Shown: positions 51,480-63,320, numbered from the stretch's first letter. The stretch is 64,000 nucleotides of DNA from Cranoglanis bouderius (GCA_023630585.1 CM042552.1:18047569-18111568); one strand, 5' to 3'. The notes: a model not told the origin generated them from the letters alone. A program made the numbers and translations.

Positions 51480-52850
51480 CATTTTTACACAGTTTATTTT
51501 TCACATGCTTTATTTCATATGATTCACTTTTTTTCCCACGTCATTGTACATGATTCATTTGTTTGCACATTCATGTGTTTTACTTCACAGCATTCCTTTA
51601 TTTAATGTGATTTTTGCATGGTTAATTTATTCATTTATATATTTTCAAATGATTCATTTATTTCCCCATATGATTTTTTTTTCAAATTAGTAATTTATTT
51701 CCGCATGACTCTTTTCAAATGATTCATTTATATCCCCATATGACTCTTTTCAAATGATTCATTTATATCCCCATATGACTCTTTTCAAATGATTCATTTA
51801 TTTCCCTATATGTTTTAAATTATTCATGTATTTCCCCATGATTCTTTTCAAATGATTCATTTCCCCATATGATTTTATTTTTAAAATGATTCATTTATTT
51901 CCCCATATGATTTTATTTTTAAAATGATTCATTTATTTCCCCATATGATTATTTTCAAATGATTCATTTCGTTCAACATATGACTCTTTTCAAATGATTC
52001 ATTTATTTCCACATACAGTTCTTTTTTAAACGATTCATTTATTTCCTATATGTTTTCCCCCAATTGATTCATTTGTTTCCGCATATGATTTTTTTTTCAA
52101 ATTATTTAAATTATTCATTTACTTCCTTACTTTTTAAAATTTATTTGCCCATATGATTTTAACAGATGATTCATTTATTTCCCCATGTTTTTTTTTTCAA
52201 GTGATTCATTTATATCCCCATATGATTCTTTTTAAATAATTCATTTATTTCCCCATATGATTTTTTTTTCCAAATGATTCATTTCTTTCAGCATATGATT
52301 TTATTTTTCAAATTATTTAAATTATTCATTTACTTCCTTCTTTTTTTTTACTTTTTAAAATTTATTTTCCCATATGATTTTAACAGATGATTCTTTTATT
52401 TCCTCATATGTTTTTTTTTTTTTTTTTTTCAAGTGAATCAATTATTTACATGTGATTGTTTATTTCAAATGATTCATTTATATCCCCATAGGATTCTTTT
52501 TAAATAATTCATTTATTTTTCCATATGATTTCTTTCAAATGATACAGTTTCAAATGATTCATTTATTTCCCCATATGCTTTTTAAATGATCCACTTATTT
52601 TCCATTCTGTTTTTTTTTTTCTCCAAATGATTCATTTATTTCCTTGTATGATTTTTGTTGTTGTTGTTGTTGTTGCAATGATTCATTTATTTTTACATCA
52701 ATTTTTCTTTTTTTCTCCACGTGTCAATTTTTCACGATTTATTTATTTTCAAATCTGATTTTTACATGGTTCATTTTTCACGTTATTTTTTTTCCCACAT
52801 GTAATTTTTTTTTTTTCATACATTTTGTGATTTTCTCACAGTTTTTTGAA
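51480..52850. repeat. AT-rich minisatellite, unit about 32-36 bp
   Basis: TTCAAATGATTCATTTATTT followed by CCCCATATGATT is repeated about 35-40 times with variable T runs. Longer duplications are visible: a block with AAATTATTTAAATTATTCA and CTTTTTAAAATTTATT appears near 52098 and again near 52308, about 210 bp apart. A (TTG)n run lies at 52657-52676. There is no coding content. Confidence 0.93.
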
Positions 52851-54095
52851 CTATTCACTGCTAGCTGATACATCATCAAAATAATACACACATTATTTTT
52901 GTTGTTGTTGTTGATTGGGAGCATTCTGTCAATCATCATTCCAATCTGTGTTATGGATGTGTAAAAATAGCACTTCACAGAAAAAGGTGAACCATTATGC
53001 ACTCACTCACAACCATTACCAGCTTCCACATTACATCCAGCAGGAAGAAGAAGACGTTATTAGTGTTTGATGTGGGTGTATGAAGATATGTCCTCTGAGG
53101 CTTTGTAGATGGAGCTGAAGATAAAACCTCAGACGAAGAGATGTTTATGTGGCAAATATAATCATGTTTTGGTGTAACTTGCGTAATACAGGAGCAGCAA
53201 GTGATTATCTATCTTATAAAATTTAAATCAAACTCATCAAAGACTGGAGGACTAAAGCGCCGCTGCATCGCCGTCTTTAGATAGAGATTAAGCAAAGGCG
53301 AAATCTCACTGTAGCACTATAATGAGGTAGTCAAACGGCATTGTGGGTAATCTAGAAGACTGTTAGCCCAACATGTTGATCATCATTAGAAAATAAATCC
53401 AGCGCCACTGAATTTTTTTTTGTCCCCTTTTAAAGCCTTTGTGGCTTTATTATGGTGTGATGTATAATGTCAACTGAGTTTTATTAAACTCCAGTGTTTC
53501 CTTAAAAAGGCCAAGAGCAGAAACGCACGCACGCTGCTGTTTAATTACTTTTCAGAAATCGATATCTAATTGTATATTGTGATAAATGTGAAATTGTTTC
53601 TTCACCGTTGGTTACCCTTGTGTTTCGGGTTTCGCGTGTAATCATGAACACGCATCTGCTGGCAGAAATGATTTTCATCTTCATTATTGACGTCCCACGA
53701 GCGCGGCGCCTTCGTGCTAATTACGGTTTTCGCGCTGCACACAATGCGATAAGTGATGTTAATGTAACATGCAGCCCGAATAAATTGTTCTTAACCCGTG
53801 GAATGATTCAGCGTGCTGAACGAGAGCTGCAGCGCATTTACAGTTTGCCACCTGTACTGCGGCTCTGTGATACGACGTATAAATGTGTATCTGTGTGTGT
53901 GTGTGTGCGCGTGTGTGTGTTGTATGTAGCATGTATTTAAACGCCTGTCAGTCTTCTACACTCGTTCCTGATTTAGCTTCTTTTGTTTTGTTTCGCAGCT
54001 TCACTCACACGTCTGCCAGCGACATGCTAATCCTCTACACATTATTTGGCCTGCTTCCGTGATCTTGAGAAACATTTCTGACATGCTTATCTGCC
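52851..54095. other. Unassigned; low-repeat block at 53590-53880
   Basis: (TTG)n at about 52897-52912. 53200-53360 and 53590-53880 are repeat-free. The latter is CpG-bearing (GACGTCCCACGAGCGCGGCGC, GGTTTTCGCGCTGCAC) and holds a 110-codon plus-strand frame (53608-53940) that starts VFRVSRVIMNTHLLAEM and ends in a TG microsatellite. No domain is recognised. The block may be a conserved non-coding element. (TG)n lies at 53896-53920. Confidence 0.3.
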
Positions 54096-54096
54096 A

Positions 54097-54166
<70 letters not shown>
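54096..54166. repeat. (CA)n microsatellite, long
   Basis: Uninterrupted run of about 35 CA units. Confidence 0.97.
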
Positions 54167-54168
<2 letters not shown>

Positions 54169-54540
54169 TCCCCCATCCCGATGAAGGCTTGTCGTTGTAC
54201 TAGACGCTACAATAGTTGTGTACTGTAGCCGTCATGTAAATAACTACCTGTCTGAAAATCTGAAAATTCTCACAGAGATCTGTGTCTCTTTTTCTAGGTT
54301 TAAGTTGTCCATTGTGGCAGTCCCATTTCCTGCATTTACACACACACACACACACACCTACTGTCATAAGGATTACCTTAAAATGACAGTTATGTTGCAC
54401 CAAAATGTAAACAGACGGTGTGAAATATGGCTAAGTAATAAAACAACCTGCTGTTCCTGTACATCCATTGGTTTTATACTGTTATAGCAGACAAACCTTA
54501 ACTCGGTTTAAACAGACTGTGGATTTTACTCACCTTATGT
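54167..54540. other. Unassigned, with (CA)n at about 54338-54357
   Basis: An 89-codon plus-strand and a 67-codon minus-strand frame overlap around the CA run; neither is recognisable. Confidence 0.3.
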
Positions 54541-56150
54541 TCATCAGGTGAAATGGATGGATGGATAACGTATGGAGAGAAAGATATATAACCTATCCTC
54601 TCTTTATCCTGTATAAGTGATGAAGGAGAGATCAATAGAGAGATGGATGGAGCTCAAACTGATAGATCTTAAAATCCCCCATCTATCTTCTCTTCTCAGT
54701 GATGATGGATGGATGGACACATTGATACATTATCTATCCTCTCTTGATATCAGTGAGAACTGAGGATGGATGGATGAAAAATGATTCGATGGATGTATAG
54801 AAGGATGGCTGGATGGATCGAGAGATGAATGGACACGAGGATACATTATCTATCCTCACTTGATATCAATGATAGCTGAGGATGGATGGCTGAAAAAGTG
54901 ATTTGATAGATGGATGGATGGATGGATGGATGGGTGGAGAGTTATATGAACACATAGATACATTGTCTATCTTCACTTGATATCAGTGATCACTGAGGAT
55001 GGATGGACGGACGGACAGATGGATTGATGGATGGTCGGAGAGTTGTTTGGACACATAGATACATTCTCTATCTTCACTTGATATCAGTGATAATTGAGGA
55101 TGTATCGATGAAAAAGTGATCTGATGGATGTATGGATGGATGGTTGGATGGAGAGTTGAATGGACACATGGATACATTATCTATCCTCACTTGATATCAA
55201 TGATAACTGAGGATGGCTGGATGAAAATGTGATCTGATGGATGGATGGGTGGATGGATCAAAGACTGATATATGATCTTAAATCCTCAATCTATCTGCTC
55301 TTTCATCTTAGAGATGAATGGACAGAGAGATTTATGGACAGATAGATACATAATCTATTATCTATTTCAGTGAGATAGCTGGAGAGTTGGATGAATTGAG
55401 AGCTGGAAAGATAGATGGATGGAAGGTGGAGATGGATGGATAAATGAAAGGAGGGAATGACAGGGGAGATAGATAGACAGGTAGATGGATGGATAGATGG
55501 GAAGATGGAGAGTTGGATGCAGTAAGAAATGGACGGTAGATGTATGATGGGGAGATGGATGGATGGATGGATGGATGGAATAATGGATGGAATGAGAGGA
55601 GAGATGGAGAGATGAATGGATGGATGGATGGGTGGGTGGCAAGATGAAAGGTAGTGAAGACTGATACAAGTCCACAATCTATCTTCTCTTTAACACATTG
55701 ATGATGGATGAATTGATGGATGATAGGAAATTAACTGATAGGAGATGAATTTAGAAATATTCTGAAAGATTTATGAAGAGATAGATACATACTCTAGGTC
55801 TGGATTGATGGACAAATGGCAAGTAGGATACACAGAGAGATGAACGGATAGATGCATGGGGAGATGGAGCGATGGATAGATGGATGAATGGATGGACAAA
55901 AGGATGCCATGTAAGTGGACTGATGAATGCATGGCTGAAAGCCATGGATGGATGTATAGAGATGATAGTTGGAGAAATGGATGCATTGAGAGATGCAGAA
56001 GTGAGGTGGACAGATGCATGTATGGAGAGATGGATGGTGAAATGGATAAGTGGATGGATGAATGCATGGATGGATGGACAGATAGATGGATGCATTGAGA
56101 CATAGAGCAGGAAATGGATAAATGGTGGGATGGAGAGATGGATGGATATT
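54541..56150. repeat. GGAT (TGGA)n array with about 115-bp higher-order units
   Basis: (TGGA)n tetramers are interspersed with longer fixed words. GATACATTATCTATCCTC plus CTTGATATCAGTGATAACTG recur near 54727, 54842, 54957, 55059 and 55170 (steps of roughly 100-117 bp), each followed by AGGATGGATGGATG and GATTTGATGGATGG. From 55260 the units change to (GGAT)n with GAGAGATG and ATGCATGG interruptions. Minus-strand His/Pro/Ser/Ile frames of up to 124 codons are artefacts. Confidence 0.93.
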
Positions 56151-56211
56151 ATTATGATATTATTAACTGATATTATTATATCTCCAAATTGATATACATG
56201 GATGGAGGGAT

Positions 56212-56212
<1 letters not shown>

Positions 56213-56263
<51 letters not shown>
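56213..56263. repeat. (GA)n microsatellite
   Basis: About 25 perfect GA units following the end of the GGAT array. Confidence 0.96.
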
Positions 56264-56265
<2 letters not shown>

Positions 56266-56313
56266 TTTACTAGACTTTTTAGGTTGAGTTTGCCAAGTGT
56301 GATTTTATTTATT

Positions 56314-56314
<1 letters not shown>

Positions 56315-56353
<39 letters not shown>
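56315..56353. repeat. (TG)n microsatellite
   Basis: About 19 perfect TG units. Confidence 0.96.
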
Positions 56354-56354
<1 letters not shown>

Positions 56355-56952
56355 GTCTTGTCTTTGGGCTTTAGTAAAATGCTCTGTACACTAAAGTGAT
56401 CATTAATGTCATAATTAAGGAGTGATATTAAATCACTGCTTAAGAGTGTATGTTATGTAATTAACCGTTTCATTCTGACCAATCAGAGTGAGAGGAGGTC
56501 ATGACCTAACCAGTCTGTAAGTGTTTCTCTGCCTGTGGATGATTAGAAGTCTTCAGCAAATGGTACTAATGGAATTCTGGAATAATAAAATCCAAGTCAC
56601 ACACATTATTGTCATGTCTCTTGCTACACACCCGTACAGACACACACATACACACACATGTCTGGGATTGTTTAATTCTGGTGATTTTCTGTGTGGCAGT
56701 GAGATGTTAGATTAGATTTCTTTTTCCCCGTCTCCCGACCCTGATTATCTCATTTCAACCTCATTTAGCTCTGCGTATGAAGTCGTCGCAGGAGTAAGTA
56801 CTGCTTATTGAAGATTTTCCTCGAATGGATCATTTTGTGTGACTTCATTTTTTGTGATTCAGAAAAGACGGCCGTTACAGCGTGCACTCATTCGTCTGCC
56901 TCCATGTGCCTCCATCAGGAAACTGGAGAAAGTAAAACTGGATCATGCAGGT
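56354..56952. other. Unassigned sequence
   Basis: No gene recognised. It contains CACACA-type runs near 56633-56660 and a small CpG-bearing part at 56770-56800. A 64-codon frame has no domain. Confidence 0.3.
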
Positions 56953-58530
56953 ATTGATGAATGAATGAATGAATGAATGTATGAATGAGTGAACATGAAT
57001 GAATGAATGAACGCGCAAATATACACATTGATGCAGAAATGCAGAAATCGTTGAATGAACAGATGTAAACATGAATGAACAAATGAAAAACTGAATAAAT
57101 TAATTGACAGATGTGAGTGGACATAAATCCTTGAGCCAGAAATGCATGAAAGAATGAATGAAATTAATGAATAAATGAATGAACAGAGACAAATGAAGAT
57201 GGATGAATGAACACTTTTACAGTCAAATGTATGTCTGCAGGGAGTGATAAAGGAACAGACAATGAATGAATTAATGAAAATTAAAGAATGAATGAATGAA
57301 TGCACAAATGGATAGATGGATGGACAGGTGGGTAAATAGATTTATGCATGAACACCTAAATACCTGAGCCATGAATGTAGGAAGGAATTAACTGAGTTAA
57401 ATGCACATGTGGATGAATGAATGAATGAATGAATAAATGAATAAATGAACTGGGTTAAATGCACAGGAGGATGAATGAATTAGCTATAAATTAAACCCAT
57501 GACTGCCAGGATGAATGAATGAATGAATAATGCACAGATGGACAAATGATCGATTAGATAAATGAATGAATGAATTAATTAATGCATATGTAGATGGATG
57601 GGTGGGCAGATTGGTGTGTGGATGTATAAATGAACAAATACATCTCGCACAAATGAATGAATGAGATAAATGCACAAATAGATGAATGAATGACCACAAA
57701 CAAACAATCAAATGTATAACTGATGAATGAATGAATGAATGAATGAACAGATCGATAGATATATGTGTGCATGCATTTATGAATGAAAAGAAATATGAGC
57801 TATGAATCAATGAATAGCATGAGAAAAAAATGCACAGATGAATAAATGGATTTATAAATGAGACCTGATGATTGAATGAACAGATATAAATGCACAAATA
57901 GATGAATGAATGAATGATCAAATGCAATGAATAATGACAGATGGATGAATTAGTGAATTAATTAATGGATGGGTGGATAGATGGAAGGATGGTTTGGTGA
58001 ATGAATGGCTTAATAAATGGGTCGTATATGAATGAATGAATAAATGAATGAATGAATGAATGAATGAACTGCGAAATGCCCAGATGGATGAATATCATTT
58101 ATTCAACTGTATAGATGAATGCATGATTGCAGAGAATAATGACAAATTGATGGTTAAATTAATGAATGGGTGGATGGATAGATTGATGAATAAATAAATG
58201 TATGAACCTATGAATGAGTAAATGGCTGAATTAACAAACTGACATTAATTCAATGAATTATGAAACTAACATAAATTTATTAATTAATGAAAATTCAGCT
58301 GTAGGAATGAACACATGGTTCATTCATGGGTGAATGAATGACTATGAATAGATGAATGGATGAATAACCAAATAAAAAAAACTGAAGGATGCATGAATGG
58401 ATTGGTAAACAGATGCAGTGATGAACATATAAACAAGTGTCAAACAAATGAGGAGATGATTAGATGCAAGAATGAATAAACAATCAAACGGATGAATGCA
58501 TGAATGCACTGATTGATGGATGAATAAATA
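56953..58530. repeat. (GAAT)n tetranucleotide array, 1.6 kb
   Basis: GAATGAATGAAT runs are interspersed with words such as AATGCACAAATAGATG, GGATGGGTGGATAGATG and AACAGATATAAATGCAC that recur irregularly. It is a long, decayed (GAAT)n microsatellite. Minus-strand frames of up to 147 codons rich in His, Ser, Phe and Ile are compositional. Confidence 0.93.
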
Positions 58531-58889
58531 AACATGCGCTCTTTGTTTTTCTCTGATGTTGTTTTTGTTTTACAACATTCACTGAACATCTAGGGTTTCT
58601 TCTTTTTTTTTGGACATGTTTTATGAAGTGTCTATAATTATTTTCTTTCTCTCACAGCAGTAAAAATCGTTCTGTATTCAGTACGTCAGATCCAGTGTGT
58701 TTATCAGGTGTGGACCCTCACGCCTCACTCTTCATCTTTCATCATCCATCTTCCGTTTATTTATTCTATCATCCTGAAATTCAGTGGCCTCGAACATTCA
58801 GTTATCAATCCACATCTCTTGTTCCTGGCAAGAAACAACTCCATCACTCCACAAATTCTACAAAGTAAAATATCACAATAAATCTTTCT
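58531..58889. other. Unassigned sequence
   Basis: Mixed sequence with a T run near 58600-58612 and CATCTTTCATCATCC words. No gene recognised. Confidence 0.3.
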
Positions 58890-59035
58890 AGTGGTCTGAG
58901 TTATCTAAAACCCTTATGGGTTCTTTGGCTGTCTTTGTGGGAGAACCATTAAAGGTATAATCTAGAACCCTACATCTGAATCAGAATGGGTTCCTGGAGG
59001 AACTAGGCTAAGATGAAGAAGCTAACCTCCCATAA
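58890..59035. repeat. Probable palindromic fish repeat (GGGTTCTTTGGCTGTC type)
   Basis: CTTATGGGTTCTTTGGCTG, GGGAGAACCATTAAAGG, CTAGAACCCTACATC and GGGTTCCTGGAGGAAC contain inverted AGAACC/GGTTCT words typical of a very common teleost MITE-like repeat. Boundaries and target duplication are not resolved. Confidence 0.45.
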
Positions 59036-59508
59036 CAACACCTGAAGAGTTAATTTTTTTGAACAGTGCATTTGTTACCTAGCCTAGCTTGCTACTTATC
59101 TTACCATAGCACTAGGCTAACTTAGCTAATGTTGGGAAATTATATAGTGTAACAACAACCAGCCATTTTTGCTAAGCACTGCGTTGAGCCAAAGTTATGC
59201 AAATTTAGACTAGTGGTGATGTCATTTTTGCACCTGCCTGATCAAATTTAACCAAAAGCCCAGGAATGAGTGTTAGGATGTGCCTTTGGTCAAAGAAAGT
59301 TTTGGACGCAGCCCATTAACCCCTGTTTAGAATGAACAGTAACTTAGCTAGAGTGTGTCCCAAGCTCTCCATGGATACTTGCCTAAACTCTGGTCATGTA
59401 TGTTGGTATACTATGTGTTTACTATGGTATTACAGTATGTCAACTTATAATCTGGACTTAACTCAAAGCAGGGGTTCTTAACTTCAAGCCTGGGGACCCT
59501 GCATTAAG
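59036..59508. other. Unassigned sequence
   Basis: Contains GCTAACTTAGCTAATG-type words near 59110; no gene or family recognised. Confidence 0.3.
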
Positions 59509-59720
59509 TGGATGGCATGGTGGTGCAGTGGGTAGCATTGCTAGCTCCAGGGTCCTGGGTTTGATCCTGAACTCTGGTTACTGTCTATGCAGAGTTTTGC
59601 ATGTTCTCTCTGTATTTACATAGGTTTTCTCTTGGTGACTGATGCCCTTCTTTGGACTGTTATTCCAGATGGGGTGCATTCTCTGGCCTTGCACCTATTG
59701 TTGCTGGACCAAGTGAGTTG
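59509..59720 (+). repeat. tRNA-headed SINE, forward copy
   Basis: GGCATGGTGGTGCAGTGGG carries an A box (TGGTGCAGTGG, 59521-59531), and GGTTTGATCC at 59558-59567 is the B box. The body GTTTTGCATGTTCTCTCTG follows, corresponding to the CATGTTCTCCCTGTG part of a widespread fish SINE. Its inverted partner lies 400 bp downstream. Confidence 0.75.
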
Positions 59721-59999
59721 AGGGTTGGGAAAGCTTCAAACTGTTCAGGGCAGGAGGTCCTTAGACTTAAGAACATCTGAGCTAAGGAAATGTGAAGATG
59801 TAACATAGATTTCCTGATGAAGAAAGCTCTTCAAGTATCACCAACCTAAACTTCCTCTTAATCTTCTAGCTTTTATATGACTTCTATGTTCTGGCTTTCT
59901 TAAATGTCTATGCCAATTACTGATTCTGATCCTACTGACACCTCACAGCTTTTCCTTATTTCGTCATTCATCATACATTTATTTATCTGGAGGTCCTTA
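59721..59999. other. Spacer between inverted SINE copies
   Basis: No feature recognised. It would form the loop if the flanking inverted SINEs paired in a transcript. Confidence 0.3.
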
Positions 60000-60125
60000 G
60001 GAAGAACCTTGAGGAGCGCCATGTGGACACAAAGAGAACACATTAAATTCCAAGAGACAGTAACCCCAGCTCAGGATTGAACCAGGGGCCCCTGTTTGGA
60101 GGCAATGCTCCCTTCTACACCACCT
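60000..60125 (-). repeat. tRNA-headed SINE, inverted copy
   Basis: On the minus strand GGTGGTGTAGAAGGGAGC (A-box side) begins near 60125, with GGTTCAATCC (B box) at 60083-60074 and GGTTACTGTCTCTTGG and TGTGTTCTCTTTGTG beyond. It parallels the forward copy at 59509 in order. Confidence 0.7.
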
Positions 60126-60201
60126 TCTGATTTAGTAATTGTGGTACAAAATATTGCTTATATTTAATGGACTTTCTTGATTGTAAGCATATCCATACAT
60201 A

Positions 60202-61709
60202 CAGGTGCATCTCAATAAATTAGAATGTCGTGGAAAAGTTCATTTATTTCAGTAATTCAACTCAAATTGTGAAACTCGTGTATTAAATAAATTCACTGCA
60301 CACAGACTGAAGTAGTTTAAGTCTTTGGTTCTTTTAATTGTGATGATTTTGGATCACATTTAACAAAAACCCACCAATTCACTATCTCAACAAATTAGAA
60401 TACTTCATAAGACCAATAAAAAAAAACATTTTTAGTGAATTGTTGGCCTTCTGGAAAGTATGTTCATTTACTGTACATGTACTCAATACTTGGTAGGGGC
60501 TCCTTTTGCTTTAATTGCTGCCTCAATTCGGCGTGGCATGGAGGTGATCAGTTTGTGGCACTGCTGAGGTGGTATGTAAGCCCAGGTTTCTTTGAAAGTG
60601 GCCTTCAGCTCATCTGCATTTTTTGGTCTCTTGTTTCTCATTTTCCTCTTGACAATACCCCATAGATTCTCGACGGGGTTCAGGTCTGGTGAGTTTGCTG
60701 GCCAGTCAAGCACACCAACACCATGGTCATTTAACCAACTTTTGGTGCTTTTGGCAGAGTGGGCCGGCGCCAAATCCTGCTGGAAAATGAAATCAGCATC
60801 TTCAAAATGCTGGTCAGCTGAAGGAAGCATGAAGTGCTCCAAAATTTCTTGGTAAACGGGTGCAGTGACTTTGGTTTTCAAAAAACACAATGGACCAACA
60901 CCAGCAGATGACATTGCACCCCAGATCACCACAGACTGTGGAAACTGAACACTGGACTTCAAGCAACTTGGGCTATGAGCTTCTCCACCCTTCCTCCAGA
61001 CTCTAGGACCTTGGTTTCCAAATGAAATACAAAGCTTGCTCCCATCTGAAAAGAGGATATTGGACCACTGGTCAACAGTCCAGTTCTTCTTCTCTTTAGC
61101 CCAGGTAAGACGCTTCTGATGTTGTCTGTGGTTCAGGAGTGGCTTAACAAGAGGAATACGACAACTGTAGCCAAATTCCTTGACACGTCGTGTGTGATGG
61201 CTCTTGATGCCTTGACCCCAGCCTCAGTCCATTCCTTGTGAAGTTCACTCAAATTCTTGAATCAATTTTGCTTGACAGTCCTCATAAGGCTGCGGTTCTC
61301 TCGGTTGGTTGTGCATCTTTTTCTTCCACAATTTTTCCTTCCACTCAACTTTCTGTTAACATGCTTGGATACAGCACTCTGTGAACAGCCAGCTTCTTTG
61401 GCAATGAATGTTTGTGGCTTACCTAGTGAACCAAACTGAGAGACCATTTTGAAGGCTCAGGAAACCTTTGCAAGTGTTTTGAGTTGATTAGCTGATTGGC
61501 ATGTCACCATATTCTAATTTGTTGAGATAGTGAATTGGTGGGTTTTTATTAAATGTGAGCCAAAATCATCACAATTAAAAGAACTAAAGACTTAAACTAC
61601 TTCAGTCTGTGGCACTGAATTTATTTAATACACAAGTTTCACAATTTGAGTTGAATTACTGAAATAAATGAACTTTTCCATGACATTCTAATTTATTGAG
61701 ATGCACCTG
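60202..61709 (-). mobile_element. Tc1/mariner-superfamily transposon, full length, best preserved (copy I)
   Basis: It starts CAGGTGCATCTCAATAAATT at 60202 and ends with the exact complement at 61709, each flanked by TA (60200-60201; 61710-61711). The inverted repeats extend about 200 bp with few mismatches (TTCATTTATTTCAGTAATTC, GACTGAAGTAGTTTAAGTC, CCACCAATTCACTATCTCAA on each arm). The 1508-bp length and single transposase gene mark a complete unit. Of all elements here its arms and gene are least damaged, so it is probably the most recent insertion. Confidence 0.97.
60483..61447 (-). pseudogene. Tc1/mariner-type transposase, near intact (copy I)
   Basis: The gene begins MVSQFGSLGKPQTFIAKEAG at 61447, and CSQSAVSKHVNRKLSG is the helix-turn-helix. 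A TGA at 61264-61262 interrupts after MRTVKQN; reading continues FKNLSELHKEWTEAGVKAS. One frameshift near 61200 moves to the frame RRVKEFGYSCRIPLVKPLL, which then stays open to the end. It includes WSNILFSDGSKL (the family usually has SDES; the first Asp is kept), IFQQDLAPAHSAK with the second Asp, and DWPANSPDLNPVENLWGIVK with the third acidic residue. The C-terminus AIKAKGAPTKY is followed by a stop at 60483. One stop, one frameshift and the E-to-G change beside the first Asp are the only major lesions seen. Confidence 0.93.
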
Positions 61710-61711
61710 TA

Positions 61712-62451
61712 TATCCATCCATATACTGGCTTAACACAGGAAGCCAGTGGAAAGAACTTGGAAGTGGAATGAGGGGTGAACAAAATGAAATCAAAGCCGA
61801 ATGAAACAGAATCACGGAATGAAAGCCGGCCTGGAACTGAAGTAGTCAAGTCTCAAGAAGACGCGGGACTGAACGAGCAACCAAGTGGCCCCCTTGGAGA
61901 TCAAACGGTTTAATCAGGCTTTTGAGAAACTTCACAGCATAAAAGTGTGCACTTCAGACAGTCTTCTATCAGGGTAGGACATCTCAAAGCCAGAAGGAGA
62001 AGAAAGAGTCGGTTATTTAATTATTAGAACTTCAAGTATGAGTGGGTATCATTGGATGAGCAGGTTGACACCATTAACCAGCTTTCATCCTTCTAATTCT
62101 TCTCCTTTTGACATTTACCTAACTTCTCTGAAACCTGAAGTGCACCTTTTTTCTGATTAAAATCTCATCAGAAGCCTGATTAAAACTTGATCCTTCCTGC
62201 TGTGTGTCTCAGAGGATGGTGGAGGTGAAGAGCGCTCTGCTCAAACATGGAGGTAGCATCTGAGGAATTTAAAAAGTGCATCTGCTTTCTTTAGAGGCTT
62301 GATGTTCTGGTCAACTTGCTCTCGTCCACTTCCCCTAGGCCGATTCTCTGAGGGGCTGTTTCATTACTTTGCCAGTATCTGAGTGATGAAGCGTGTTAGA
62401 TCTAGTGCACTTCTCTCAGAAGTACACTTGCACAAGTCAACTCGTACTTTT
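61712..62451. other. Unassigned sequence
   Basis: No repeat family or coding exon recognised. Confidence 0.3.
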
Positions 62452-62945
62452 ATCTGTTTGTAGTTACAGGAAAGTCAACACGTCATACTTTTGATTTGTT
62501 TATAGTTACAAGAAAATCAACACATCATACTTTTGATTTGTTTATAGTTACAGGAAAATCAACATGTCGTACTTTCTATCTGTTTATAGTTACAGGAACG
62601 CCAACACATCATACTTTTTATCTGTTTATAGTTACAGGAAAATCAACACATCATACTTTTTATCTGTTTATAGTTACAGGAAAATCAACACATCATACTT
62701 TTGATTTGTTTATAGTTACAGGAAAATCAACATGTCGTACTTTCTATCTGTTTATAGTTACAGGAACGCCAACACATCATACTTTTTACCTGTTTATAGT
62801 TACAGGAAAGTCAAAGTCATACTTTTTATCTGTTTATAGTTACAGGAACCCCAACACATCATACTTTTTATCTGTTTATAGTTACAGGAAAGTCAACACT
62901 TCATACTTTTTCTCTGTTTATACTTACAGGAAAGTCAGCAAAACA
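62452..62945. repeat. 42-bp minisatellite
   Basis: About 11.5 units of 42 bp, each containing TTTATAGTTACAGGAAAATC, AACACATCATACTTTT and GATTTG or TATCTG. Two unit variants (CACATCATAC and CATGTCGTAC) reappear in the same order, indicating block duplication. The unit equals 14 codons without stops, which generates a 151-codon plus-strand frame (62496-62951) of repeated FIVTGKSTHHTFYL. One unit near 62800 is 5 bp short. Confidence 0.95.
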
Positions 62946-63319
62946 TGTTAGTTCCTGTTCACTAATATTATAGCAACTATAAATTGTCATCTGAGAAACC
63001 GAGAAAAAGTAAACTCCTCAGGAAAAAAGTGTCAGAAAACGTCTGACATGAAAACATAGCCTTGACATGGCCCTCTATGTCATATATATCAGACATTGTA
63101 TGTTGTCTGACTTTATGTGCTGAGAAATCCTTGAGAGTTCAGCATCAGTGGAACTCTTTCTGATGGGTAGGTATTGTATTTAACATTGTGCTAAAACACA
63201 CAAAGGATCTTTTTTTTGCTTTCATGACGGTAGCCAAAAAAAGGCTCTGAAAAAGCAGCAGTCACAAGTGTTTTGCTGAAATCCACAGTTTGGAAAAAAA
63301 AAGGACAGTTTTATTATTT

Positions 63320-63320
<1 letters not shown>
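62946..63320. other. Unassigned sequence
   Basis: No gene recognised. An imperfect inverted pair TGTCAGAAAACGTCTGACATG lies near 63029-63050 (TGTCAGA ... TCTGACA). Confidence 0.3.

Noticed and set aside
54983..57927. His/Ser/Ile/Pro-rich minus-strand frames of 60-147 codons
   Set aside because: Translations of GGAT and GAAT tetramers.
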